64,000 nt of DNA, taken from positions 62,001 through 126,000 of the forward strand of contig CALOFP010000002.1 in the NCBI GenBank assembly GCA_942492635.1, written 5' to 3'. Shown here in pieces: positions 44,325 through 53,064 of this stretch. A model generated the notes under the pieces. It had not been told where the DNA came from and searched no databases. It saw only the letters and a list, made by a program, of their open reading frames with translations. The stretch comes from CALOFP01 sp942492635 (GTDB lineage Bacteria; UBP6; UBA1177; CALOFP01). Within the stretch, counting starts at the first letter, position 1; every line of letters begins with the position of its first letter. Both the position numbers and the translations under genes were made by a program.

Positions 44325-44933
44325 TTACCTCTTGAGTGTTACATTTTTGATTGTTACAGGTGTTGCCGGAACATCCCTGTGTCCTTTCTGTGAATTTGTT
44401 TTTACTCCTGCTATCTTTTTAACGATCTCCTTTCCCTCGATCACTATGCCGAATGCGGCATAACCGTTGGGTGTTTTCCGATCTTTCCTTGCGTCTAGAT
44501 GGGGTGTGTCTGCAACAGTTATGAAAAATTGAGATGTGGCGCTGTGCGGATCCATCGTTCTCGCCATCGACAGGGTGAATGCCTTATGGGATATGTGGGG
44601 AGAGGTCTCCAGACTGATTGGTTCATGGCCTTTTTTCTGCTGAAGGTCGGCTGTGAATCCACCCCCCTGGATCATGAAGCCGTCAATAACACGGTGGAAT
44701 ACAAGTCCTTTGTAAAATCCTTCGGAAATATACCTTTTGAAGTTATTGCAGGTGACGGGCATAGCGTTGCAGTAAAGCCCCAGGGTTATTGAGCCTTCGG
44801 TTGTTTCCATGATAACCCGATCGGTTATTTTCAAAGGTTCAGGTTTCGATGTTTCATTTTTCGAACCGTTTTTACTTGAACATCCTAAAAACAGAATTGT
44901 TATCATAGCGAAAAGAATAGGTATTTTTTTCAT
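44325..44933 (-). CDS. Cyclophilin-type peptidyl-prolyl isomerase lipoprotein
   Basis: This 202-residue lipoprotein has the lipobox LFLGC near residue 15-19 and a small bacterial cyclophilin domain: EGSITLGLYCNAMPVTCNNF, FHRVIDGFMIQGGGF, SMARTMDPHSATSQFFI and YAAFGIVIEGKEIV. It catalyses proline isomerisation of envelope proteins. The ATG at 44933 has GAGGAGG five bases away, and an in-frame ATG at 44987 has none. It is the first gene of the eight-gene operon toward lpdA. It divides the operon from the divergent porin gene. Confidence 0.92.
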   Translation of the reverse strand: MKKIPILFAMITILFLGCSSKNGSKNETSKPEPLKITDRVIMETTEGSITLGLYCNAMPVTCNNFKRYISEGFYKGLVFHRVIDGFMIQGGGFTADLQQKKGHEPISLETSPHISHKAFTLSMARTMDPHSATSQFFITVADTPHLDARKDRKTPNGYAAFGIVIEGKEIVKKIAGVKTNSQKGHRDVPATPVTIKNVTLKR

Positions 44934-45117
44934 ACATGCCTCCTCAAAAAAACAGGCTAATGTACCATAAACATGGGATAGTTGCAACTTTCGCCCCCAA
45001 TTTTTATGCGTTTTGAAAAAAAACTTGAATTTTAATTTTACATGAAATATTTTGAGATGACGAAATTTAGCAAATTATATTAGTTTTTTATAGTCCACTT
45101 TAGTTTGGAGGCGGCTT

Positions 45118-46581
45118 ATGATTAGAAAAAATCTATCAATTATTTTAATTTTTCTTTTTTTAATTTCATCGACTGTTTTTGCTGACGATTTTGAAGATGA
45201 GGAAGATTTCGAGGAGACGGGAACGGAAGAGGCTGGCACTGAGGAGACGGAAAAGGAGGAATCCTTTGAAGATGAAGAGTCCAAGAGCGGGGATCCCCTC
45301 GAAGAGAAGAAGGAAGAGAAGAAGGTGGAGTCCGTAGAAGATCTTCTTGAGGAAGAGAAGAAGGTGGAGGAGTCTCCAAAGGAAGAGTCGGTAGGAGAGC
45401 TCCTTGGAGCTCCGGAAAAAAAGCTGGATGAGAAGGCCGTTGAGCCTAAAGGTGACTCCAAGGGTTTTAAGCCGGTAATTCTGGTGAAGGGCGGATTCTA
45501 TCTTTACGGAAAGTATAAGGATTCAGATAAAAAAGAGCAGCAGGTACGATTCGGGGGCGTTGATGAGGGTATTATCGGAGCGCAGTACATGGGTCGTGTA
45601 GTAAAGGCCAAGGCGACTGTTAACGTTAGAACAGGCAACCATCTCCTCAGCCAGGAGGTTATATTCAATCCCCTGGTTTCCGAGAATTATTACGGTGAAG
45701 TTGTTGAGAATCCTGGAGCTGTAAAGGCAAAGATTCTTCCCTATGAAATTTTTGGAGGAGTATCCCTTTTCGATATGATCGATATCAAGGCGGGAAATCT
45801 TATCCCCGAATACGGTATCGCCGATAGATATCAGAATCTTGATGTTGTCGTTGGTACTCCATTCGGAACCAGAAGTCTTCTGGTTGTAGAGGGCGTCCTT
45901 CCTGAAACCGAAGGCGGATTGTCAATAGGTGGTTCATACCCCGTCGGTCCCGGCAAGATTGCAGCAAGGCTTATGGTGGGAGGAAATGATCTCTCTACAA
46001 ATTTCTCATATTCCGATCGTTCTTTCGGGTTCTATGGAAGAGCAGGCTACGAGAGTGAAATGATTACGGCTTATGCGTCATTCCAATCCAGAAGTGATTA
46101 CTATGTCAAAGAAGGCGGAAAGGGAAAAGACATGTCTTTCTTTTCCTATGGCGTGGCGGCGAAGTTTTCTCACGAAATAGGTGTCGAGGCTCTCTTCTCT
46201 TTTGATATGGCCAACTTTCACCTTGTAAGTGACGATTACAAGTTAAAGCCCAACAGTTCAATGTTCCTTCACTTCATGCCTGCCTACAATTTTAAATTCA
46301 AACACGATTATCTTGAAAAACTTCAGGTCTCTCTGAGAATTGACTACTTCAAAGGGCTTTACAAAAATGAGAGTGCCGACAGATACCTGGATGCAACCTT
46401 CAACAGTGACAATGCGGCAATGCGTATCGGTGCCGGACTTAATCTCTTTGCAAAAGAGCTCGAAAAGGTTAGAAGCTATGCCGGAGTTACCCTGATGGTT
46501 CAGCCCGCTGCTGATGTGGCTAAGGGAAAGACTAACGAGGGTTTTCTGACGATGATGCTTTCGGGTGGTGCTGAATTTTAA
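45118..46581 (+). CDS. Porin-like outer-membrane beta-barrel protein with acidic N-terminal region
   Basis: This 487-residue exported protein has a signal peptide (LSIILIFLFLISSTVFA). Residues ~22-110 are very acidic and repetitive: EE/KK blocks with an EEKKEEKKVESVEDL pair and near-identical DNA direct repeats. From ~120 on come amphipathic strands with alternating aromatic residues (GGFYLYGKY, FGGVSLFDMIDIKAGNLIPEYGIADRY) ending MMLSGGAEF with terminal Phe, consistent with a barrel of at least 14 strands. The function is unassigned; it may be a porin. ATG 45118 follows GGAGG. A strong terminator follows 24 bases after the stop, so it is a single-gene unit. Confidence 0.75.
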   Translation: MIRKNLSIILIFLFLISSTVFADDFEDEEDFEETGTEEAGTEETEKEESFEDEESKSGDPLEEKKEEKKVESVEDLLEEEKKVEESPKEESVGELLGAPEKKLDEKAVEPKGDSKGFKPVILVKGGFYLYGKYKDSDKKEQQVRFGGVDEGIIGAQYMGRVVKAKATVNVRTGNHLLSQEVIFNPLVSENYYGEVVENPGAVKAKILPYEIFGGVSLFDMIDIKAGNLIPEYGIADRYQNLDVVVGTPFGTRSLLVVEGVLPETEGGLSIGGSYPVGPGKIAARLMVGGNDLSTNFSYSDRSFGFYGRAGYESEMITAYASFQSRSDYYVKEGGKGKDMSFFSYGVAAKFSHEIGVEALFSFDMANFHLVSDDYKLKPNSSMFLHFMPAYNFKFKHDYLEKLQVSLRIDYFKGLYKNESADRYLDATFNSDNAAMRIGAGLNLFAKELEKVRSYAGVTLMVQPAADVAKGKTNEGFLTMMLSGGAEF

Positions 46582-46605
46582 AATGGATTTGTTCTTTTTT
46601 TTGAG

Positions 46606-46634
46606 AGTGGGGGCTTGGCCCCCACTTTTTTTTT
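46606..46634 (+). terminator. Intrinsic terminator after the porin-like gene
   Basis: The stem AGTGGGGGC (46606-46614) pairs perfectly with GCCCCCACT (46618-46626), with a three-base TTG loop, followed by nine T at 46626-46634. It is on the plus strand and ends the porin-like unit. Confidence 0.9.
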
Positions 46635-46696
46635 GACTTCATTGTTCCAGTAATTTAACATGGTTGTTGTTTAATCAACATTTGGAGGAGGTCGTT

Positions 46697-47329
46697 ATGA
46701 AAAGATGGTTGTTAATTTTCGTACTTTTATTATCAATTTTTGCTTGCGCTGTAAGTTGTTCGGAAAAAAAGGTCGACAAAAGGGCTCAGGCAATTCAGCT
46801 GGTGAAAAAAGGGGAGTTTCGGAAGGCGAAGAATATTCTTATAGCTCTGCGTTCGAATTTTCCCAACGATAAAACTCTTATAGAGCTTGAAAGACAGTGC
46901 AACGAGAATATTGCCGCGGGAAAATATAAAAATATCTGGAAAAAAGCTGAGGAAAAGAATACCTATAAAGGGTGGATTCGGGCTCTGAAGAAGATTCAGG
47001 CGATTGAAAACTACGACAAGAAGATGAAGTTATCCTGGAAGAATAAGGCTGTGAAACGGGCCGTTGAATCGGGAGCTAAAAGTTTTAATGACGGTCAGCT
47101 TCTCGGAATGCTTGAGAAATTGACAATTCATTACAAGGTAATTTCCCATGAAGAACGGCTGAAGTACATCACCAAGTTTTTCAAAGATGGACGTTTCCCG
47201 TTGAAGGAGTGGAAGGATACCTTTGTGACAACTTTTCCCGAACTTCTTGACGATGACGGTAATTTCGTAGGTTGGCCGAAACCGAAAAAAGAGGAAAAAA
47301 AAGAGGATGAGAAACAGAAAAAAGGATAG
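46697..47329 (+). CDS. Lipoprotein with TPR-like helices
   Basis: This 210-residue lipoprotein has lipobox-type cysteines (IFACAVSC) around residues 16-20. The body begins KKVDKRAQAIQLVKKGEFRKAKNILIALRSNFPNDKTLIELERQ, which looks like one or two TPR helix pairs (AxxLxxxGxxxxA). A C-terminal basic/acidic tail (KKEEKKEDEKQKKG) follows. It is likely a periplasmic or outer-membrane-anchored helical scaffold. ATG 46697 is preceded by GGAGGAG; an earlier in-frame codon at 46664 is not. Its stop lies two bases before the RlmD-like start. No named family. Confidence 0.7.
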   Translation: MKRWLLIFVLLLSIFACAVSCSEKKVDKRAQAIQLVKKGEFRKAKNILIALRSNFPNDKTLIELERQCNENIAAGKYKNIWKKAEEKNTYKGWIRALKKIQAIENYDKKMKLSWKNKAVKRAVESGAKSFNDGQLLGMLEKLTIHYKVISHEERLKYITKFFKDGRFPLKEWKDTFVTTFPELLDDDGNFVGWPKPKKEEKKEDEKQKKG

Positions 47330-47331
47330 GT

Positions 47332-48429
47332 GTGAAGTTAAAAATTGAGAAGGTAATTTCCTCAGGAGACGGTCTGGGGTGGGCTGAGGGTAAAACCTTT
47401 TTTGTTCCCTACACAATTCCGGGGGAGCTGATTTCTTTCGATTCTTTCCAGAAAGAGAAGAGTCATTTCAGGGTGAGCGACTTTGATGTCGTAGAACCGT
47501 CATTAAGGCGTAGGGGGCCGGTCTGTCCCCTTTTTACACGGTGCGGAGGTTGTTCTCTGCTTCATATGGATTACCTGGCTCAGGTTGATGTTAAAAAATC
47601 CATTCTTGAGGATCTCTTCAGGCAGAAGGGAGACGCTATCGGTGTCCCTGTTGAATTTCTCTCAATTGGAGAGTTCGGAACCAGAAGTAGGGCGAAGGTT
47701 TCCATAAGGGAAGGTCTCCCTGGTTTTCGAAGGAGAATGTCCCACGAACATGTTCCCTTCGAGAGCTGTCCTCTCATGCATCCAGAGCTGAACAGAGTAG
47801 TGCGGGAAAACGCAGAAGGGTTTGGGGATGCTGAAGTTCAGTTTGAGCTTTCGGTTGACACCGGAAAATGGCTGCCGAAAGAAAATGCGATAGACAAATA
47901 TGTTTTCGGGAAGAGCTTTCATGTTTCCAGGGGAAGCTTTTTTCAGTCTTCAGAGAAAGCTGCAGAAGCTCTGGTCTCTCTCTTTCTACAGGAGATGGAG
48001 AAGGTTCAGCCTGAAACCATGGTTGATCTGTTTTGCGGTGTAGGTCTCTTTTCAAAATTTGCATCGGATCTTGGTGTTGATGTTTTCGGCATGGAGTGCG
48101 GTCCTATGGCTGTTAGGAACTTCAGGATAAATTTAGGGAAGAAGGCGCGTATTGAGAAGTGTGATGTTTCCAGAGAGAAGAGCTTTCCTCCTGCGGATCT
48201 GTACGTTGTAGATCCACCAAGGAGTGGTATGGGGAAAAAAGTTGTTGATAGAGTGTGTGCTGCAGATATTTCAGAAATGATCTATATATCATGTGATCCG
48301 GCAACTTTTGTTAGAGATTATGATGTTTTGAAAAAGCACGGGTTTCGTCTGAAAAGAATTGCCATTCTTGATCTTTTTCCTGCAACCAGCCATTTTGAGC
48401 TCTTTACTTCTCTCACCAGGGAAACTTGA
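47332..48429 (+). CDS. 23S rRNA (uracil-5-)-methyltransferase, RlmD/RumA family
   Basis: This 365-residue SAM-dependent RNA methyltransferase has a short TRAM domain (~1-60), an iron-sulfur Cys cluster (CPLFTRCGGCSLLHMDY near 65-81), SAM motif MVDLFCGVGLFSKF near 230 and the catalytic VVDPPRSG (near 290) and ISCDPATFVRD (nucleophile Cys near 320). It methylates U at C5 in 23S rRNA. At 365 residues it is shorter than E. coli RlmD (433), with the N-terminal and central regions reduced. The start is GTG 47332 behind AGGATAGG. RlmCD-type specificity cannot be told from sequence alone. Confidence 0.9.
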   Translation: MKLKIEKVISSGDGLGWAEGKTFFVPYTIPGELISFDSFQKEKSHFRVSDFDVVEPSLRRRGPVCPLFTRCGGCSLLHMDYLAQVDVKKSILEDLFRQKGDAIGVPVEFLSIGEFGTRSRAKVSIREGLPGFRRRMSHEHVPFESCPLMHPELNRVVRENAEGFGDAEVQFELSVDTGKWLPKENAIDKYVFGKSFHVSRGSFFQSSEKAAEALVSLFLQEMEKVQPETMVDLFCGVGLFSKFASDLGVDVFGMECGPMAVRNFRINLGKKARIEKCDVSREKSFPPADLYVVDPPRSGMGKKVVDRVCAADISEMIYISCDPATFVRDYDVLKKHGFRLKRIAILDLFPATSHFELFTSLTRET

Positions 48430-48499
48430 CAACAGTATGGGGGCGGCTATCATGTGTATAATTTAATTTAAATGTTGTTTTTTTCTTATTGGAGATAAA

Positions 48500-49606
48500 A
48501 TGGGATATATGGAGCCGCAGGATAGTTCCTTCCCCAGGGGGCAGGAATTCGAAGATCTTGATTACAATCTCAGTCTTCTTTCCATTCCGGCCCTTGTGGT
48601 TGATTCAAATGGAAAGGTTCTCAACTACAACGAATCTGCAGCCCTCTTCTTTTCAAATGGAACTGGTATTCCAAGCTCTATTGAAGATATCGCTTCGAGC
48701 AGAATTTGGCGAAAGATTAAGAGCTGCAAAGTGTCTGTCGGGAGAGTTGACGATGCTGGAAATGCCCTGTCCTATTACTATCGTTCCTTCGGATCGTTCT
48801 TCATACTTACAGTGGAATCGACATGTAAAAAGATGGGACGACATATGTCTTCTGAAGCGAGATACATTGCCTATCTCACGCACCACATAAACAATCCGCT
48901 TACCGTTGTAAAAAATACACACGAACTTCTAATCTATGGTTTCAGGCATCTTGTCGACTATCTTCGTGCCGACCGTGCGGTGCATTCAGACAAAAAGATG
49001 AAAGAGATTGTTTCAATGGTTGAGGAAAGTCTTGACGGGCAAAAGGAGTCCATATCACAGCTGGAACAGAATATGCGATACCTGAGAACTGTCGGGTCGA
49101 TTCCTTCTGGAGGGCGAGTAAAGTGTTTTAATTCTGTACGTTTGAATGCTCTTGTTGTTGAAATCCTGGGCCGTTTAAAATTCATGACCGCCCAGATCGA
49201 TATCGATACAAGTTTTGATCCTGCTGTGGTTGATAGCGTTCTTAATGTCGATCTGGAAGATTTTGTCAACCTCTTCTATATAGTTTTTGAAAATGCAATC
49301 TATGCAATACGCAGAACCGAAGGATTGGATAGAGGGAAGATTCAGATCTCTCTTGACGAGGCAGGAGACTCACTCTTCATCCGTATTGAAAACAATGGAC
49401 GAAGGATGGGCGAAAGAGAGCTGGCTCACTGCTTTGATCCTTTTTATTCCACAAAGGAAGAAGCGGAGGGGCTTGGACTTGGGCTCACAAATGCTCTTGT
49501 GATAGTAAACGGTTACTGTGGCAAGATTATGGTTTCCAACAGGTCGGAGGCAGATTCAGGGGTGGTTTGTCAGTTAGTTTTTCCAAAAAGCAGGGTAATG
49601 AAATGA
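48500..49606 (+). CDS. Soluble PAS-like sensor histidine kinase
   Basis: This 368-residue cytoplasmic kinase has no membrane helix. Residues ~18-115 are PAS-like (LSLLSIPALVVDSNGKVLNYN). The H-box is LTHHINNPLTVVKN (His near 133) and the ATPase part shows FENAIYAIRRTE (N-box), a degenerate G1 (NNGRRMGERE, no DxGxG), FDPFYSTKEE (F-box) and GLGLGLTNALVI (G2). The overall plan is that of NtrB/HupT-type kinases. It overlaps the receiver-only response regulator by four bases, so the two are a cognate pair. GGAGA lies before ATG 48500. The signal is unknown. Confidence 0.88.
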   Translation: MGYMEPQDSSFPRGQEFEDLDYNLSLLSIPALVVDSNGKVLNYNESAALFFSNGTGIPSSIEDIASSRIWRKIKSCKVSVGRVDDAGNALSYYYRSFGSFFILTVESTCKKMGRHMSSEARYIAYLTHHINNPLTVVKNTHELLIYGFRHLVDYLRADRAVHSDKKMKEIVSMVEESLDGQKESISQLEQNMRYLRTVGSIPSGGRVKCFNSVRLNALVVEILGRLKFMTAQIDIDTSFDPAVVDSVLNVDLEDFVNLFYIVFENAIYAIRRTEGLDRGKIQISLDEAGDSLFIRIENNGRRMGERELAHCFDPFYSTKEEAEGLGLGLTNALVIVNGYCGKIMVSNRSEADSGVVCQLVFPKSRVMK

Positions 49607-49962
49607 AAAAAATTCTAGTCGTAGAAGATGAGTTCAATCTTGCAAAATCTATCAAGAACTTTTTCTATCTCAAAGGAGTGGAGGTGGAGATAGCTCTTAC
49701 AGGTGAGGATGCCCTAGAGCTGTTGAAAAAGAATGGGGATTACTCACTGGTAATTACCGATGTGGTTATGCCCGGATTGAGCGGGATAGATCTTCTCAGG
49801 GAGAGCAAGAAGCTCTATCCTGATCTTGATGTAATTGTAATGACGGGCATGCTCTCTATTGAAAATACGATAGCATCTCTTAAAAACGGAGCCTCGGACT
49901 ATCTCCTTAAACCTTTTTCTAGTCTGGATTATGTGTGGGAAGTAGTTAAAAACTATCTCTGA
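49603..49962 (+). CDS. Single-domain response regulator
   Basis: This 119-residue protein is a complete receiver domain with nothing added: acidic pair VVEDEFN at 6-12, phospho-acceptor Asp in LVITDVVMPG near 53, Thr in VMTGM near 82 and Lys in LLKPFS near 104. CheY-type regulators act by protein contact rather than DNA binding. ATG 49603 overlaps the kinase stop (ATGA); an upstream in-frame codon at 49567 would lie within the kinase gene. The 3' end overlaps the convergent plsX gene by ten bases. Confidence 0.92.
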   Translation: MKKILVVEDEFNLAKSIKNFFYLKGVEVEIALTGEDALELLKKNGDYSLVITDVVMPGLSGIDLLRESKKLYPDLDVIVMTGMLSIENTIASLKNGASDYLLKPFSSLDYVWEVVKNYL

Positions 49963-50966
49963 GTTCCGGCTTTTACCTGTTCAACGAATTTTTCGTTAAA
50001 TCCTTCAGAAACGTATCTGTGCAGTGAGAGAATTCCCGTTTTGAAAGCCGATACATTGCTTCTTCCGTGGCCGATCCCGATAAGTTTTTTAGGCCCCAGC
50101 AGCAGCCCGGCACCATAAAGTGAGTAGTCGAACCTGGAAAGCTGGGAAGTTAGCGCGTGCCGGAAAAGAAATGTGTAGAGCCTGAACCAGATACTTTTTC
50201 GGGAGTTTTCTTTAATTAGCGTTAGAAGCGTCTCAGATAAGCCCTCGAGAGTTTTTAGCAGGATATTTCCTGTGAATCCGTCGGTAACAACGACGTCGAA
50301 AGCTGGATCGTCGAAAAGGTTGTTGCCCTCGACAAAGCCTGCGTAATTAACTATTGGCGCGATTTTTTCAGCAGCCCTAAGGACTGTTGACTTGCCTTTT
50401 ATCTGCTCCTTCCCGACACTAAGGATAGAAACTTCGGGATTGGATTTTCCTGTTGCTATCTTGGAAAATTCACTGCCCATTAGGGCAAAGTCCTTGAGGT
50501 GAGAGGCTTTTGCGTCCACTGTAGCCCCAAGGTCAAGGAGGACGATTTTTCTCCCGTTGTGAGCGGGAAAAAGGATCGAGAGGGCGGGTCTGGATATTCC
50601 GTCTATTAGTCCCAGGATGAAGTAGGATGCTGCAACAACGGCTCCTGTGTTGCCGGTTGAGTAGAATGCGTCGCCTTTACCCTCCTTCAGGAGCGAGATG
50701 CCCTTGTGTATGGAAGAATCAGGTTTTGAGCGAAATGATTCCGCTGGAGAGTCCTCCATTGAGATAGATTCGTCACAGTTGACAATTTCAAGATTTTGTG
50801 GAATTGGCCCAAAAGATTTCAGGCAGGAAAAAATTTCTTTTTCCCTGCCTGATAAAATGATGTTGATATCCTTATGCGATGAACATATGGAATGTGCAGC
50901 TTCAACATTTATTTCGGGAGAGGTGTCTCCCCCCATACCATCTACGATGATGGTCGAAGAAGGCAT
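49953..50966 (-). CDS. plsX: Phosphate acyltransferase PlsX
   Basis: This 337-residue enzyme makes acyl-phosphate from acyl-ACP for phospholipid synthesis. The start STIIVDGMGGDTSPEINVEAA, GNTGAVVAA, PALSILFPA, VVTDGFTGNILLKTLEG near 225-240 and the tail GIGHGRSNVSAFKTGI match PlsX. It follows rpmF by seven bases in the conserved yceD-rpmF-plsX cluster seen across Gram-negative and other bacteria. No acyltransferase FabH follows. Length is normal (about 330-345). Confidence 0.96.
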   Translation of the reverse strand: MPSSTIIVDGMGGDTSPEINVEAAHSICSSHKDINIILSGREKEIFSCLKSFGPIPQNLEIVNCDESISMEDSPAESFRSKPDSSIHKGISLLKEGKGDAFYSTGNTGAVVAASYFILGLIDGISRPALSILFPAHNGRKIVLLDLGATVDAKASHLKDFALMGSEFSKIATGKSNPEVSILSVGKEQIKGKSTVLRAAEKIAPIVNYAGFVEGNNLFDDPAFDVVVTDGFTGNILLKTLEGLSETLLTLIKENSRKSIWFRLYTFLFRHALTSQLSRFDYSLYGAGLLLGPKKLIGIGHGRSNVSAFKTGILSLHRYVSEGFNEKFVEQVKAGTQR

Positions 50967-50973
50967 TTGTCTA

Positions 50974-51162
50974 TTATTCAGCCTCTTCGAGGTGCATTAC
51001 ATCCTTGCCCCTGTAGTGTCCACAGGAAGGACAGATGCGGTGAGGAGCCATAAGCTCGCTGCACTTCGGACATGTGATAGCTCTTACAGGGCTGAACTTT
51101 GCGTGTCCGCCTCTACGTTTTCTTGATCTCATTCGAGAATTTTTCCTCTTTGGAACTGCCAT
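50974..51162 (-). CDS. rpmF: 50S ribosomal protein L32
   Basis: This 62-residue ribosomal protein begins AVPKRKNSRMRSRKRRGGH, the conserved L32 N-terminus, and has the zinc-binding CPKC and CPSCG pairs, so it is the C+ form that needs zinc. AAGGAGG lies before the ATG. It is in the conserved position between yceD and plsX. Confidence 0.97.
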   Translation of the reverse strand: MAVPKRKNSRMRSRKRRGGHAKFSPVRAITCPKCSELMAPHRICPSCGHYRGKDVMHLEEAE

Positions 51163-51188
51163 GTTAGCCTCCTTTTTTACCTATGATA

Positions 51189-51632
51189 TCATTTGGATTG
51201 ATTTATACAACTGCACTCACCGTCGTTAAGGTTCTGTCCGCAGAGGGGACACCTTCCTCTGCAATCTTCATCGCAGATGATTCTGTCGGGAGTGTTGATA
51301 ACTATAGCTTCACGAAAATAGGGCTCCACATCTATTCTATCTCCGGAGTAGGTGTAGTCCGCATCTTCATCGTTGTTCTCAGGGAAAATGAAAAAATCCT
51401 CGGAAAAGGGTATCGATGCCACAACGGCATCACCGCATCTTCCGCAGAACGCTTTAATATCGTATTCACCTTCAAGTTTCAGACAGAGAGTTTTGCCTGC
51501 ACGATAGTAGGAGAGTGTAATGTCATACTCACCAAGTTCATAATCGTAATTGAACTTTTCTCCTTCTAAACCGGCTTCAACCGGCTCGCTTTTCAGAGAC
51601 TCTTCTATGTCCGCAATATATAGCTTGTTCAT
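51189..51632 (-). CDS. yceD: YceD/DUF177 family protein
   Basis: This 147-residue protein belongs to DUF177, associated with 23S rRNA and large-subunit accumulation. It has the family pattern GEYDIKAFCGRCGDAV near 68-82 and the terminal CDEDCRGRCPLCGQNLNDGECSC Cys cluster. Position directly before rpmF is diagnostic. ATG 51632 is favoured because an earlier in-frame codon (51671) overlaps the -10 box of the promoter at 51661-51688. The last Cys cluster is fuller than in E. coli YceD. Confidence 0.9.
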   Translation of the reverse strand: MNKLYIADIEESLKSEPVEAGLEGEKFNYDYELGEYDITLSYYRAGKTLCLKLEGEYDIKAFCGRCGDAVVASIPFSEDFFIFPENNDEDADYTYSGDRIDVEPYFREAIVINTPDRIICDEDCRGRCPLCGQNLNDGECSCINQSK

Positions 51633-51660
51633 ACTCCAGCTTCTCCCAAAGAACAGCACT

Positions 51661-51688
51661 AAGATAATCAAGAATTCTAATTTGTCAA
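51661..51688 (-). promoter_or_regulatory. Promoter of the yceD-rpmF-plsX operon
   Basis: On the minus strand, perfect TTGACA (51688-51683) and TATCTT (51666-51661) are 16 bases apart. Start of transcription near 51654 gives a short leader before ATG 51632. Confidence 0.6.
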
Positions 51689-51823
51689 GTTAAAAACTCG
51701 CCTGCTTTTTCAGTAAGGCTGTAGAGATCTTTTCATTTTTCAACAATTTGTGTTTTCGGTGGGTTAAAATTTGTCGTTTGAGTTATAGAGGATGTTGTTC
51801 GGAGAATTATAACAAATGACAAA

Positions 51824-51851
51824 TTGACAATAATGATACATCTATTATACT
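51824..51851 (+). promoter_or_regulatory. Promoter of the leucine-rich-repeat gene
   Basis: TTGACA at 51824-51829 and TATACT at 51846-51851 are 16 bases apart. It is about 40 bases before ATG 51892. The flanking DNA repeats ACAAATGACAAATTGACAAT-type motifs and may hold an operator. Confidence 0.6.
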
Positions 51852-51891
51852 AAAATGGGTGTTGTGATTCTTTTCTAATTCGGAGGACAAA

Positions 51892-53064
51892 ATGGGCGAA
51901 AGCAGGCAAAAAACAAAAGAAGAGCTCCTTCTTGAAATAAGGGAGCTTAAAAATGAACTCAAAAAAGAGCGAACCGCAGCTACTCGAAAGCGAAAAACTC
52001 TTCTCAACTCTGTTGAAGAGAAGGATGAAGTTATATCAAAGATGAGGCAGGAGATGGAATCGAAGTATGAGACTTGGTCGAAGGAGAAGATGGCTCTTGA
52101 GAAAGTCATTTCCGAGAAAGAGAAAAAACTGGATTCAATGATTTCTACCAATACCAGAGAGTCAGCTTGCCCGTCGGATGATTATGAAGATATTCAATCC
52201 GTTCGATTCGATCCCTCGCTAGAAAAATTCATTCTGGAAGAATTCGGGAGTGTTGAAAAATCAACATTACTTTCAATCGAAAAGCTTAATTTGAGAGGAG
52301 AAGGTCTCGAATCAATTTCCGGCATCGAAAATCTGATCAATCTCAGGCAGCTGAATCTTTCGGAAAATCGGATTGATGATATTTCAGCGCTTTCAAAGCT
52401 GACCAAACTCGAGGAACTGGATCTGAGTGGAAACAGTATTAAAGATCTGACTCCGCTGGAACAGCTGGGAGGAATGACCTGGTTGTCACTAAGTAAAAAC
52501 GAAATCATGGATATTTCACCCCTCAGAAACATGAGGGAGCTCAGGACTCTCACTCTCTGGGAGAATAAAATATCCGACCTTTCCCCACTTCAGGATATGG
52601 AAAAACTTGCAGATCTCTCCATTGCCGAAAATATGATCGAGGATATTTCCCCGATATCGAAACTAGTTGCTCTCCGGGATCTTTCTCTTGGAGAAAACCG
52701 GATTGAAAATATTGCTCCTCTGGAAAAGCTTGTGAATCTAGAGGTTCTCAATCTTGCGGAAAATCGGGTCAACAATCTTCAGCCGCTCAAAGGGATGCAA
52801 AAACTTCACAAGCTATACCTCAATGAAAACAGGATTGATGATGTGAAGGGACTTGAGGGACTCTCTTCATTGACTGATCTTCTTCTAAAGGGAAATCGGA
52901 TCCATGATGTGAAAGGTCTTGTTACTCTTGATCATCTCAGGGAGCTTGATGTTGAAAGGAACTGTATCAGTGATTTGAATTCGTTGGAAACTCTTGGGAA
53001 AAATGGCTGTGTCGTTATCTCAAGGGATCAGATAATTGAAAGTGAAATCAGGACTGGGAGTTGA
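51892..53064 (+). CDS. Cytoplasmic leucine-rich-repeat protein with N-terminal coiled coil
   Basis: This 390-residue protein has no signal peptide. Residues ~1-95 are a charged coiled coil (KTKEELLLEIRELKNELKKE and similar). Residues ~125-370 hold 11 repeats of 22 residues of the SDS22/internalin type (consensus LxxLxxLxLxxNxIxDIxPL; e.g. LRQLNLSENRIDDISAL), forming one continuous solenoid. Such surfaces bind proteins. Internalins are secreted, but this one is not visibly exported, so it is more like a cytoplasmic scaffold. It has its own promoter and GGAGGAC before the ATG, and overlaps the convergent alaS by 17 bases. Confidence 0.85.
   Translation: MGESRQKTKEELLLEIRELKNELKKERTAATRKRKTLLNSVEEKDEVISKMRQEMESKYETWSKEKMALEKVISEKEKKLDSMISTNTRESACPSDDYEDIQSVRFDPSLEKFILEEFGSVEKSTLLSIEKLNLRGEGLESISGIENLINLRQLNLSENRIDDISALSKLTKLEELDLSGNSIKDLTPLEQLGGMTWLSLSKNEIMDISPLRNMRELRTLTLWENKISDLSPLQDMEKLADLSIAENMIEDISPISKLVALRDLSLGENRIENIAPLEKLVNLEVLNLAENRVNNLQPLKGMQKLHKLYLNENRIDDVKGLEGLSSLTDLLLKGNRIHDVKGLVTLDHLRELDVERNCISDLNSLETLGKNGCVVISRDQIIESEIRTGS

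Noticed and set aside
45075..45461. Ser/Phe-rich minus-strand open frame opposite the porin N-terminus
   Set aside because: It mirrors the Glu/Lys repeat codons of the porin gene, has no ribosome-binding site and ends at low-complexity sequence.
48422..48456. TTGACA ... TATAAT before the soluble kinase as a promoter
   Set aside because: The spacer is about 25 bases, far too long for sigma70; only the TATAAT might be used.
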